Below are positions 22,801-34,659 of a stretch of 64,000 bases of DNA, piece after piece (within the stretch, counting starts at the first letter, position 1; every line of letters begins with the position of its first letter). The stretch is taken from assembly GCA_958510875.1 (NCBI GenBank), contig OY294067.1:248821736-248885735 (forward strand), in the 5' to 3' direction. Origin of the DNA: Endomychus coccineus (Eukaryota > Arthropoda > Insecta > Coleoptera > Endomychidae). The notes beneath the pieces are model-generated. The model was not told the origin of the DNA. It saw nothing but the letters and a program-made list of their open reading frames with translations, and ran no database searches. A program made the translations under genes and the position numbers.

Positions 22801-25534
22801 TATTTATTACCAAATCAATGACCACTTTTTTAACAAAAATCAATATATCAATCATTGTGTTTGTTTCATAGAACAATTACAATTTTAGAAATGCTAATTT
22901 GTGTTTAGTATTGGCGTTCGTCGTTTTGGAAGTGCCTATCCTGTTGATTTTAATATACTAGTAGGAATCAAATGTTTCAATAAACATTGCTATAAGCCAT
23001 CCCAATTGCTGTATTTCCGCCACCAAGCTTGACTCAAATGAAAACAACAGTCTAAAATTTTGATATTACGGCATTCATTATCCTAACTGTAGTTGAAGAC
23101 TACGTTGTTTATAATGACAAATAATCACAATAGACCTGATAGGTTCATTACTCATAGGATGTCAAAGTTTTATCGTTAATAAGAGAGAAAACCAAAATAA
23201 AGCAATGTCTTTTTTTGTAATCATGTATAGGGTAAATAATTGTATGAATATTTTCTGGAATACGAAAAAGTTCCATCAGCATATTTGGTTTCCCACAAAT
23301 TAGTCAGAAAACTCAAGTTAAACAAGAAAACATTATTGAATTTTCCTCACTATTCGTTACTATTGAGAAGTCTTCACCTTGATTAGTTTCCCATTAGTAA
23401 CCACTCATTTACTGAATGAGATTATTTGCTTAGTACATAAAAGACCGTAGGGAATGGTCTGGGTGAGAAGTTATTTACAAATAGCAGTGAATTACACGCG
23501 ATTGTTGACTCTAGTCTAAAATTACCATTACCATTGAGAAGTCTTCACCTATTAGTGTCCCATTATTTTGTATACAGAGCGACTGAATATCGTTTATGGA
23601 TATTGGTAAGGGTGCTAACTTTCGTCGTGGTGCCTTATATAAATTTTGTTTTATATCTTCAATTTCCTCTATGCCTGTATTGATTTAAATATCCGGCACT
23701 GTTTCTAACACATCACCTCAAACTATTGACGGTCTAAGAGTAATATCTTCTTCAGCGGCTTTACGTTTACGTTTCACACTTTCTCAATCATTTGCTTTTG
23801 CAATTTATTAGTATCCGCTAAGTTGTTGTGCTTCAATTAGCTTCTAATCAATATTCTTTCTATCGTATATAATTTGGCAGTACATTTTCCTGTAGTACAA
23901 GACCGTGTAATTTATCGCGATTTCAAAGTTTCTTTTTCAAAAATATAATATAATTTTACTTTCATACTAGAGCATCAGAAAATTAGAATTTGGTGGAAAC
24001 CCCAGAATTATTACCAAGCCCAATGCCATAGGTGTTGATTGATCCACAAGTATTTTACTCTGTTCATTAATGACTTATATATTATGACCATCCACTGCGA
24101 TTCACATTCACATCCGGTGTGCTTTTACCTCGCTGGTCCATTAAAGAAAGTGAAAAGCTTCCATATTAGTTGTATCAGCTTGTACCATTCCAAAGATTCT
24201 CACACATACTGTAATGGTATGACCGGCAATGATTATATTCCACTTTAACTGGCAATGATTAATAATGAGGAATGTCACGCAAGGATTAAACATTAATAAT
24301 AAAGCTACAAGTACAAAAATAGAACGAGGATCCAATTACAGGTACGAAACATCGTCCTCCATCCTTGAAATATCTGCAATTCATCTTATGTAAGTTTCGC
24401 ATCTAGAATGGATGAGGAAGATCCACTATCATATTATCATTCGTATTTCTTTGGAATATTGACAGGGTGCATCGGCAGGAACGGTCTAATCTTTCGGAGT
24501 GTATTGTACACAGGAAAACAATTAAGAAAAACTCATATGTCCCATTTTTATTTGTTAATTTCAAAATATTTTACTAACCTGACGTTCTTGTAATAAATGG
24601 TCCCATTTTAATTTTTTGTTTCAAAATATGTCTTAAACGAAATGAAAATTTTCCTGAATCAACTACTAAAACAAAAACGATGTTCAAGAGCTCCATAAGA
24701 ACAAGTTGTTACCCCACTTCTTATAACAATATGCTTACCAGCTCGAATCTATGCGTTCGAGTAACAAATTCGAAACTACGTTTCAGCGCAAGTTTTCGGT
24801 AAACTTATGGTGGTATGGTATAGTACGGCCCCGCCATTTTGGAAAACACTAATTATATTTTTTACAAAATGAATTACGAGTACTACTAGAGGATGTTTGT
24901 CTAAACATCAGAATACAAATCGATTATCGTCAATCTGGATCTCCTGCACATTTTGCTCGTCAGGTTATGCTTTGATTTTGTGGCTCTTACAGAACTAGGA
25001 CTTGTTCAGGCCCTTCCCTCCTATGCAGCTACGCCTACTGCCCGGTAGAAGCTAACACCTTAGAGAATAGTAAGTGGAGGGTTTTATTCACTTGGGCTCC
25101 TTCCACTCTGCCTGTTACTAGTTCAGGATTGATGAGTAACTGTTGATCAAGAATGACCGCATATGTTCGTCATGGTCGTGAATCCATTACCCAGATACCT
25201 GGGGCAATAAGCACAGACACCAGGGTTTTAGTGGTATAATTCCGCCATGTGGTGCCACGCATATATACTATTTGCATCTTTGCACTATTGTTTATGGGAT
25301 GGTTCAAAGATGAAGTATGCAAAGTAAAAGGCGATCATCCATAAGCACTTATTCGACGTATTTTTATTACGGTAATCGATCAATTTAAGGCATGAAGCAA
25401 TCAGGAGAGCAACGGCCACCCTTCGTAGACGAATCAGACAATGGTTATAGGTCAAGGGCGATATTTTTAAACCTTTATTACAAGAAAACTATTATTAAAA
25501 CGATCCTAATTTAGGAAATGTTGGACGCTACAAT
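22801..25534. other. Non-coding DNA; part GC-richer and possibly transposon-derived
   Basis: 23341-23570 contains two direct copies of ATTGAGAAGTCTTCACC followed by a TTAGT..CCCATTA-like run. 24940-25300 is less AT-rich than its surroundings and lacks stops in the usual density, but gives no recognisable protein. It may be the untranslated end of a retroelement. Nothing else was identified. Confidence 0.35.
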
Positions 25535-26445
25535 TAGAAAACAATATAGATAAGGAATAATCACCCTTATCCACTCGAAATACTATTGAAGTACTGAGGA
25601 CCTTTCGGCTACCAAGTTGCTATCATCAGAGTAAACTGAATTATATATCAAAATGTGTCTGTTTGAATACTGTTTGAGGATAATAATGTAAACAATGGGT
25701 TACCCTCAGTTAGAGATAAATCGGAATTTAATAAATTGCTTTTTTGTTTATACATTCCCATCCCTTCTAAATTACTCAGATATTTGTCCGTACTGTGTTT
25801 CAAAAGTGATCAACTTTCTTGAGAAATGGTGTAACCTGTATTCAAAATATGTTCGGCTAACGCTGATTTTCACCATTATTTTCCTTTATATAGGCAAAAT
25901 GTTCCTTATACCGAGTTAAAATTTTGGTTCTAATTCCACCAACATAGCATTTTGAACATGATACACAATCGATTTTCAAAATCCCTGATTTGTCGAAGTC
26001 GGAAACTTTATCAAAGTTGTTGCCTAAACGGTTTTTAGCTTGTTCTTACATCTATAAACTGGTCGTATTGCAAATTTGGAAAATAAATTATGGAATTTAT
26101 TACTTACTAAATGATGATAAGAGAAACGGTCGAATTTTATCGTGGTATTTGAACATAATTGGTCCCGCGTGGTTAGTTTGATACATTCTAATTTCCTCTT
26201 TGCTGTGTCATAACCATTGTCCAACGCTAATTGCTGAAGTTTCTCAACTTCGTTGTTATAATTTTGCGAGCTCAAAAGGACATCTAATAAGGCTATTTCA
26301 TATATAAATGATGTAGCTGAATCTGCCAGGATATACCTATTTGTTTGAGTAGGTTTTCTGTATATGTCGAAATCCAAGTGATAGCCATCTTTTATAATGT
26401 TAATATCAAGGAAAGTTTTATACTTCATTAATTTGAAAACCAATT
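25535..26445 (-). mobile_element. PLE family 2 copy: linker, GIY-YIG domain and hammerhead repeat
   Basis: Minus-strand frame 26024-26443 contains FLDINIIKDGYHLDFDIYRK and PTQTNRYIL, the C-terminal palm/thumb part of the PLE reverse transcriptase, then a long linker. After a shift, about 25830-26010 reads SGIFKIDCVSCSKCYVG, the GIY-YIG motif, with a downstream basic helix. The body is followed, in the direction of transcription, by a conserved non-coding block and a hammerhead-like motif (25592-25633). This order (RT, GIY-YIG, terminal repeat) matches PLE organisation. The RT fingers and catalytic box are missing, so the copy is 5'-truncated. Confidence 0.8.
25592..25633 (-). ncRNA. Hammerhead ribozyme-like motif, family 2 (intact core)
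   Basis: On the minus strand: TACT (25630-25633), CTGATGA (25623-25629), a stem II hairpin, GAAA, GGTCCT, C as NUH, then AGTA (25592-25595), complementary to TACT. With the last A of GAAA, AGG/CCT gives a short self-complementary stem III. It is the best preserved of the family 2 copies in this window. Confidence 0.6.
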
Positions 26446-26811
26446 AAAAATGTAAATTTGGTAACAACGGAGTTTTCTTAATAATTTTTACTTGTACCAT
26501 ATAATAACATAAGAATTTTGATGCGTTCCTTCCAACTCATTCTGTGTATTTAGATCGTACTAGATTCAGAATTATGATATTTTACAATTTTTGTTAATGT
26601 TTATTAAGTGTATGTACATAAACTATATATTTTAGTATAGTAAGAAATATTAATCGATCTATATTATTGTAAAAAACTGTTAATTTTTGTTACTGATATA
26701 AATTTATTGAAACTTTAATCCTCGTATTTCTTCCATCTTTATATGTGATAAATTCTACCGAAGTTTTATAGAACCAAAGCAACTAATCTATCTCTTTGTG
26801 ATACCTTTCAG

Positions 26812-26864
26812 CTGATGTTGAACAGTCTCGTGGAAGTGCTGTCCAATGTAAACGAATCGAAGAA
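26812..26864 (+). CDS. Candidate exon of an alternative NOS1AP-like 3' end
   Basis: Acceptor acctttcag ends at 26811 and donor AA|gtaggt starts at 26865. In phase 0 the 17 complete codons read LMLNSLVEVLSNVNESK, an amphipathic helix, with two bases left over. These two bases join the single leading base of the exon at 29865 to continue in frame. Upstream it could be fed by an internal phase-0 donor (GAAAAG|gttcct) at 22169. No RNA support is available. It could also belong to a separate gene. Confidence 0.35.
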
Positions 26865-26974
26865 GTAGGTGAACTCATTTTCAAATGAAACTAGCATATC
26901 TACAGAAGGTGATGACTTGATAGAATAAAACACTATTATTCTATTTTTTATAACACTTATATTATAGAATACTA

Positions 26975-27021
26975 ATTGTGGCTATAGTTTCGACAACTAT
27001 ATAGTGTCATGTTCAGAACGA
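26975..27021 (-). ncRNA. Hammerhead ribozyme-like motif, family 3 (mutated)
   Basis: On the minus strand: a CTGAACA box (CTGANGA expected, G8 lost), GACAC/GTTGTC stem II, GAAA, the palindrome ACTATAG(T), then ACAAT, pairing with ATTGT-type sequence upstream. Mirror partner of 29175-29220. Confidence 0.45.
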
Positions 27022-29174
27022 TACAAAAGTATAAAAAATATATGGTATCTTAACTCATATATAGTCAAAATAAGAAAAAACCAACACATGGGAATGAAGT
27101 TAGAATATGGGAAAATACAAAAACGGAATTAAATGATGGAATTAGGAAAATAATGGGTAAGCGGATTACAATGAAAAAAAGGCTGTAACACAATGTTGTT
27201 CTTTTTAATTTGATAATGAACTTTAAAGTTCGAAATTTCAATCAACTTTCTTTTAGTTGAAGTGATATTTAACGAAGTAAAATTTGTAGTTTTCATCTGT
27301 AAAAACGGAATATCACTAAGTAACGGACAGCTCCATCCAATTTCATTACGAATGTTATTGTCGTTATTTTCAATACTATTGATTGTAAGGTGTTGATTTT
27401 AAATCTTCACTCTAAAAATGCAAAATATCAATTTCTACTAATTTTGAGGAATTTTTGTCTCAAACGTATGGTTAGAAAGAGAAGAATCTGTTTTATCAAG
27501 TATAAAATTTCCTAAATGTTCTTTATAGTTACTATATTAGTACTGGATCTCTCAATGTAAAAGTTATCACATTCTAAGCATTTTAATTTATAACTCCACT
27601 TTTATTAAACTTATTCGCTTTATATTCAGTTTGAACTGAATATGAGTAGTAGATTGGGAGCTAACCTTTAGATTATGTTCCAACAAAATGTCTGCGATTT
27701 TTCCACTAATAGAACCAAAATATGTAAGGGAATCATATCTTGATGATGAATTAGAATCTTTTCTAAAGGTGTAAATGCTTGAGTAAGTTGAATTCCATTG
27801 ACTAATATCAATATAATTTCAGGTTGACATCTATTGTTGTTGGTATAACCGTAATTATTATTATTCTCCGTTAACATTTTTTTGGGATGATTTTGAATCA
27901 TATACTGCTATTTTGTGGGTATGATGACTGAAGGAGGAATTATAAAGTTAAGGGTGATATTATAATTTAGGTGTGTGAGGCTAAGGTCTAAGAAATTTAA
28001 TTTAATATCTTTCTCTGTTACCGAAGTGAGATTATTGTTAGGATGAATATTGTTGATGAATGATAAGAAATAATCCAGCTGTATTGATGTATCTTTGAAG
28101 ATAAAACATCTACGCATCTGCACCAAAAATGTATTTTTCAGCTAGAGGTAATTAATAATAATATCTTTGATAAAAGACATAAAAATATGTGCCAAAAGAG
28201 AACTTGATGGAGATATCATAGCTAAACCATTATTTTGAGTAAAGAAGCTTGTTATATTTCAGTTTAAAGAACGAAACTGATGTGTGATTTGTATCAATTG
28301 GATTGTTTCTTACCATTCATCAACAATATCCATCCTAACATTCACTTTGGAAACAAAGAAATATAATAAATTAAATTTCTTAGACCTTACCCTCACGCAT
28401 CTTAATAATAATATAACCCTCAGCTTTTATAGTCGCCATACCCACAAACTAACAGCATTCAATGGTGCATAGCCTTTCCACTTCCTCTATTCCCAAAAAA
28501 TGTTAACGAAGTATTGAATATAATTAGGATTGTAGCCATCAACAATGGTTTCAACTTAAAATTATATCCAATTTGATCATTACAAATAAGCAAAAATTAA
28601 CTCACTTCATAAACGATTTTAATTTATCATCAAAATATATTCCCCAAACATATTTTGGTTCAACGAGTGAAAAAACCGAAGACATTTTGTAGAAACATAA
28701 TCTAAAAGTTAACTTCAAACCTCAAAATATATTATCTCATATTCTGTTCAATTCTAAAGACAAAACAAATAAGTTTAATAAGTTTATAAATTGAAATATT
28801 TAGTGTGTGATAAATTGTATACTGGGAGATCGAGTCGTTATATGGAAACTACATACAAGGAACATTTCAGATCTTTTAGAATTGATAAAACAAATTCTTA
28901 TTTTTCTAACCATATTTTATAAACAGGATATTCCTCCTAAAATTAGAAGAAGTTAATATTTCACATTTTCATAGTGAAGGTTTAAAATTAAACACCCTAG
29001 AATCAATAGAAATATTTAAAGGTAGGTATTAAAAATATTTGTATTACAGCATTTCGATGTCTGGATAACTTAATAATTTCATTGTAAACTTGTATTTTCC
29101 GATATTCTCACTGTGTCCCCATTTATCGGTTTTCCTCATTTTGACTATATATAACTTAAGATTCATACTTTTGT

Positions 29175-29220
29175 ATTGTTCTGAAGATGACAGGCTAATT
29201 GCCGAAACTATAGTCACAAT
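29175..29220 (+). ncRNA. Hammerhead ribozyme-like motif, family 3 (intact core)
   Basis: ATTGT (29175-29179) pairs with ACAAT (29216-29220), with one unpaired T. CTGAAGA is at 29181-29187. Stem II is formed by part of GACAGGCTAATTGCC. GAAA is at 29204-29207, and its last A begins the palindrome ACTATAGT (stem III). C29215 is the NUH base. The core boxes are complete. Confidence 0.55.
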
Positions 29221-29864
29221 AATAGTGCTCTATAATATAACTGATATAAAAACAACTTGTTTTCATTATATCAAGATTTATCATCACAAAATACAGTCAC
29301 CACCATCAATTTGATTTGATGTTATAGCTCCAATAATAAATTTAATTTGCATTCACCATAATATATTCATCTTACCTATTCAGATTCCAATATAAATCTT
29401 TTTTGTGATGATCACTTCGTGTATACCCATATCTAACCTGAATTGGTGAGGATAACGACATGTTCTTGAAATTTGCAGAGAAAAATAATAGTCAGCAAAA
29501 CAGTAGTTGATGTTATCACCTCTACTTCTTTATTCATGTACTTGATTCACACACGTATACAGAAGAATAAGGGAAGATCAAAGAAACGATCAGTTAAGTT
29601 TTGCTCATTAATTAGGGTGAATGAATATATTTACAACTCTGGTTGCATTGGACCGGAAAAAGAAAAACTACAATTGAACATAAAGTTGAAGATTCCGTTC
29701 TACATATCATCAAACTATGTGTAAGTAGGTTATGTATCATTATTTCTATAATACAGATTTTTAACACGAATATAAAGCAAAATCATATCAGCAAATGACA
29801 AAGCTAAACATTTCTGAACAAGCATCACAATTGTAAATTGTAATAACATTTTTCTTTAGTTAAG

Positions 29865-30081
29865 TTCAGCTGCCAAAGTTGAACGCTGGTTTGAATTATT
29901 GGAACCGATGTCGATATCTCGCCACGAAAGTGGTTTCGTATCCTGTCAAGATCCAGACGCCGAAGAAGACGACGACGAAAAGGCAATTCTCGAAGGAACC
30001 AGAAATCTTCTATCCAAACTAAGTGCACGCAAGCAACGGAAATTGCTAGGACTGAAGTTAGGGAAAGTCACCACGTTTTGA
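29865..30081 (+). CDS. Candidate terminal coding exon, gene uncertain
   Basis: Two acceptors are possible: tttctttag (exon from 29860, phase 0, reading LSSAAKVERW) or ttaag (exon from 29865, fitting the leftover phase of the exon at 26812-26864). The frame then reads SAAKVERWFELLEPMSISRH, an acidic patch DPDAEEDDDEKAI, and a basic end LSARKQRKLLGLKLGKV, with a stop after VTTF at 30081. The strong composition bias (acidic then basic helix) and clean frame in an AT-rich background argue for a real exon. It may be an alternative end of the NOS1AP-like gene or the last exon of another gene. Confidence 0.5.
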
Positions 30082-33000
30082 TAATAGCTCACATCACGAA
30101 TGACGCGATTGTTTTATATGAAAACACAGTAACTATTTTATTTTAATGATTTTCCCACTAAGAACTCGCATAATGGGACTGATTATCTATTTGCAATGAT
30201 CGAGTGATCACAGAGTAACTCAGTAACTTTGTTCACTAGTCCGTAGTAAAGTTACCTTAATTTGGCTTTGAAGTATCTATTAGCTCCTTCATATTCATAT
30301 TCTTTTCTGACTATACCTCTTCAGAACGTTGGCTGTAGTATTCTATACTTAGAGCACTGAAAACAAAAGATAGGAGTGTTTTCTTCTCCTCTACAAGACC
30401 ATGAGCCAAGTTTCAAATCATGCAAAAAGATCAGAAATACGATTAGTTTGTATTGGGCACATATCCGAATATATGTGACCTTTCAGTCCTTGTTATCACT
30501 AGCTGATTGATAACCTATTATTGCTCTCTGAACATTTTCACTGCATTATGAAATTGTGTTAATCGCCTTGATAAGTAATAATAGTTCATCAAAATCGATC
30601 TTGATCTCGGATACTGTTTTTTCGTATGAAACAGAGGAAGCATTCTTTAGTTTAATTTGTACAGATTGTGTTCAAAATAAGTTAAGCCAGTAAAATTATA
30701 GCAAACTATAACATTCATAATAAGGATCCTTTGAAGTTATAGTTTAATTTCTTACGAGTGGACTGTAGAATAAGGTCTTTCATCTAGAATACGTGATTCA
30801 CTAGTAGTCTACCAGTTCCGTTTTTGCTCACATTCCTATACATTTACCTTTGAATAGAGTGAGAGGAAATACTCCATTGAACTCTGACTTCGCGAGAGAA
30901 TATACGACCATTAAACTAACGGCAACAATCTTAAATCAAAACCACATAATGTTGTGTAATCATCCAACCCAGAAAGGACTGTTTGCCATAGTTCCATATC
31001 GGCCTTTCCTGTTTATACCATTCCGCTCACCTCCATTCCCATTCAAACATATTTACAAACCGCGATTCTCTTATATCCAGGGCAAGGATATAACATGCTC
31101 CTTGTATTTAGCTACCGGATCACCATAAATGCAAACAACATATTTGTGGGTTCAAAAACAGAAGTTAATTCTGTGGATATACACTAAACACTAAACATAA
31201 ATCACAACACCCTTATTCACTGAATTTCACAATGAGATTAAGAACGTTGCCCCAGGGAAGTTGGCAACATGAACAGCATAGCTAATATAGTTACTGGAAC
31301 GGGAACTAATGACTTCCTTTTTATAAGATCGTACAAACCATTATTCACTTCTACCGGCGGCAAGTCATAATTAAAACATTCTCAATTTCTATGAATTTAT
31401 TTTAATTTTTTTAAATTACGGTCACTCGACACAGAACTGTGATATTATAATGGTCAGACGAGAATGATTACATACTGCTGTATCCAGTTTATTGTTAAAG
31501 GCTCTCCACCCCCCATTGGTTTTGAGCCTTCTCGACCAACTGATTTATTTCTGCTTTGTCGTAGTCAGGTAACTGTGATATTTAATTCGGAGAATATGTT
31601 CTTAAATTTATCTGTTGAAACCAAACTGATATATTATGAGAGAAAATAGGAATATTTTATTTACAAAGAAAATTGTGGGAATTGTGTGAGGAATTCAACG
31701 AATAAGGGTGTTACTGACTTCAATTTAGTCACTATTACATTATTCCTTATGCAATGCAACAAATGAAACTATTAATTAACATGTAGACTATTAAAATTTT
31801 GATGTAGCTGAAATACCTAAATTCAAATTATACTAAGCTAATTTTTCAATACATGATGATAATGTGACATCTTTAAAAATCATATATTATATTCTCAGAT
31901 CCTATCCGTACCAAAATTGAGTTGGCATTCAAGATGGTAATGAAATAACGTGACGCGACATCAGATATTGTGATGTGTTTTTAAATCTGAATTGAGCTTG
32001 TGATATAAGTATGAAACACTGCCTTTGAATCATTTAAGGTGAGAAAAAGTTGTGAATTCAATAAAAACGATTTACCAGTAGCCTGAAGAATTGAAATGAT
32101 TCCTGAACTGGATCTTTCCACTTTTGGTAGATAAATAAATAAAATTTCACATTCCAAATTCATTGCAGGAACTCCTCGGTTCAGTATTTCATCATTAGTT
32201 CAAACTATTGAATAATCACCATATACTATAAGTCTGCTCAAAAATATTTTTTTGCTTCAGCAGCTCTTTATTAATGTACTCTATAGGTTGTACCAATGAC
32301 AAGCTTGCCCCAGCTGTAGATATAACAGTTAATGCACAATTTCGACATATTGAAATTGCGATTCTGTTTTTGACTTCTTCAATAATTTTCAAGTAAAAAT
32401 TAGTTCGAAGAATGAATGAGTTTCATTAAAAATGTTAAATAATGTTAATTTTCCTTTTGTTTCTATCCAAAGATTCAACTTGCAACATGCAAAGAGACTA
32501 TGTGATCATCTTTTCAGATTCTTGCTGAGGAGGATTCACTTTCTTTAAAATTAAGATTCCTCCTATCCTCTCGTCGGAGGGTTTTCAATAAAATTTGATG
32601 AGTTTAGAAGAGAAGAGGAGCACAATACCGAACAAGACTTGAGAAGGATTGTTACAGTAAAATTGGTATACATGTATTTACACTTTTAATTTCAATAAAT
32701 CTTCGACTTCATTCGATTCCATGATAATATATAAAGATTTGTTCAAAATATCTTATAATCGACACATTCAATTATAATCATGTTCAGAATGATTTTAATG
32801 AAATGTTTCTAACGAAATATTTAGAGAATAAAGATAATGCTGCCATAAAATGTACGAAATTAATGATCTGTAATGGAATTCCTAAATTATTATTTCCTAA
32901 GTTTTCCACGTCCACATATTAATCCAAATTAGTGAATATTTCGATTCTGAATGCACTTCCTTGAAGCATCGGCGATTTTCACCAATTCTCACCACATAGA

Positions 33001-33099
33001 AATACCAGTAATGTCATCAAATACATTCCACGGTTACTGTAACTTAATGAATATATATTGTCAAAAAGTTGATATAGATTACCAATTAGGCTAAAGTAA
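30082..33099. other. Intergenic DNA, nothing recognised
   Basis: AT-rich. Isolated open frames (for example 30850-31128 and 31464-31649) lack start context, splice sites or recognisable motifs. Confidence 0.4.
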
Positions 33100-33186
33100 A
33101 TTAATAATGATTCTTGACCGAGGTATGAATTATATGTAAATTTTCGAGAAATAGGCCACATTAACACTTATATTTGATATATTTTC

Positions 33187-33227
33187 GTCTAACGTACTTT
33201 TCGGTATCACGACCATCATCAGAAGAC
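33187..33227 (-). ncRNA. Hammerhead ribozyme-like motif, family 1 (left, minus)
   Basis: On the minus strand: GTCTT, CTGATGA, extra T, GGTC/TACC stem II (one mismatch), GAAA, AGTACGT, T, AGAC. Both core boxes are intact, and stems I and III each carry a change. Confidence 0.5.
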
Positions 33228-34184
33228 TTTTGAGAACTAATTCACGTCACCAAAGCACGGGATTCTTTGAAATAATTGCACTAAGTGCAGTTTATTCACT
33301 ACAGAAAGAATAAACAAAACCTATAATAGCACATCGTATACAAATAATATAAAGAGTAATAAAGATAATTTTATAATATTACCGTAAATTCCGGAGACCT
33401 TAGAGAAAATTAAGAAATGTTTAAGAAAGTAAACATAAATGTTGCGCGTAAAACCTACTAACTGTGTTGGTAAAGTTTTTCAATTTTAAAACAGTTAATA
33501 CCCAAAGCAAAACAAACCCATACGCTATGTAAATTAAATTGTTTAGATTGCAATGGGAGTTATACAGGAATCTCTATACAATATTTACAAATAAAAATGT
33601 ATGGCCATAAGTAAAGTACAAAAATCGAAAATCTAGAAAATTCCACCTCATTTGCTAAATATGATTTTATTATAACCATCAGTTTGATTATAAAAATGTT
33701 AATATTCTAGCTAAACATACCAATTATTATAAAATGTCTATCCTGGAGATGATTCACATAAAACGTGACGATAATTCTGTAAATCATAGAACTGATATAC
33801 AATACATTATACAAATGTAATTAATTAAACACTTTCAAATTTCTACATATTTCTTTATGTTCAAAATTGGGTTCATGTAGAAAGCTGATACAATAAATCA
33901 GTAACACGGGTACAGCAAGAATATTTTCTATCGTAGTCATAAAATTTTAAAAACATCTGTTCAACTTTCTAGCGCGAAGCAAATTTTTGTTCTCTGCTAA
34001 AAGTTTCAATTATTACTTTGTAGTGGTTTGCTAATTCATATTCATATGTTTTAGACATTAATGCGTTACATTTTCAATTATTCGGGTTTCGTTTGTTGTT
34101 GTGATGTAAACATTTTTAATTGAAATTAATGCAATAAAGACAATCAGTCTTAGTGCAATACGTGACTTGAATTATTTTTCAAAC

Positions 34185-34226
34185 GTCTTCTGATGACGTT
34201 CATGAGACCGAAACGTACGTGAAGAA
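34185..34226 (+). ncRNA. Hammerhead ribozyme-like motif, family 1 (right, plus)
   Basis: GTCTT, CTGATGA (34190-34196), a disturbed stem II, GAAA (34210-34213), CGTACGT, then G at the position that must not be G (34221), then AAGAA. The G17 change predicts loss of cleavage. Confidence 0.5.
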
Positions 34227-34659
34227 GGAAACATATCGAACATTTGTGTTAATGTGACCTATTTTCCGAAAATTCACGTATACTTAAAGTAAATTGTTAG
34301 CTCATATTTTGCTCGAATTCGTACGTTTATATATATATATATCGCTCATAAAGTATGTACATATTTTAGTATTATAATTTTTGATCGATCCAAGGCTGAA
34401 TAAACAATTTTAGTAGTTAACATAGACCAATATTTATGTAACCTTTTATTTTTAATAAACTTTTGATGATACCACTAAGAATTTTATTTTCCTATTCACC
34501 AACATGAATTAGTAAAGACTATCAAGTCAAGTTCTCTACGAGGGAGAGCTATTGTCATTTAGAGGAGTAAGCGTATGTTTTGAATCTGAAGAGTCGATGC
34601 AATGTGTCAAGCGAATTTCGGAGATGGCAATGAAAACTTAATTATCTCAAACCAACAAG

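Larger units (their letters stand above)
26935..29250. mobile_element. PLE family 3, head-to-head inverted pair
   Basis: The left half runs on the minus strand: 27908-28126 has YFLSFINNIHPNNNLTSVTE and FLDLSLTHLNYNITLNF (the RT region after the YVDD box), and about 27530-27600 has KLKCLECDNFYI (GIY-YIG). The right half runs on the plus strand from about 28290: FLPFINNIHPN, LNFLDLTLTHLNNNITLSF, then about 28800-28930 LVCDKLYTGRSSRYMETTYK. The outer ends carry matching terminal repeats in opposite orientation, with hammerhead-like motifs at 26975-27021 (-) and 29175-29220 (+). The halves meet near 28270. Both are broken by frameshifts. Confidence 0.75.
33100..34300 (+). mobile_element. PLE family 1 unit with inverted terminal repeats
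   Basis: The left repeat (about 33110-33235) is the reverse complement of the right repeat (about 34150-34285). Both contain GTGTTAATGTG(A/G)CCTATTT and a hammerhead-like motif. Between them the plus strand carries a decayed GIY-YIG frame (about 33440-33830): KLNCLDCNGSYTGIS, MYGHK, then remnants of the LEMIHIK..SVNHRTD block. The architecture is the same as the 54.75-55.82 kb copy. Frameshifts make it inactive. Confidence 0.75.

Noticed and set aside
29473..29724. 83-codon frame preceded by a good acceptor (aaatttgcag)
   Set aside because: Composition is noise-like, there is no convincing donor, and the phase does not fit neighbouring exon candidates.
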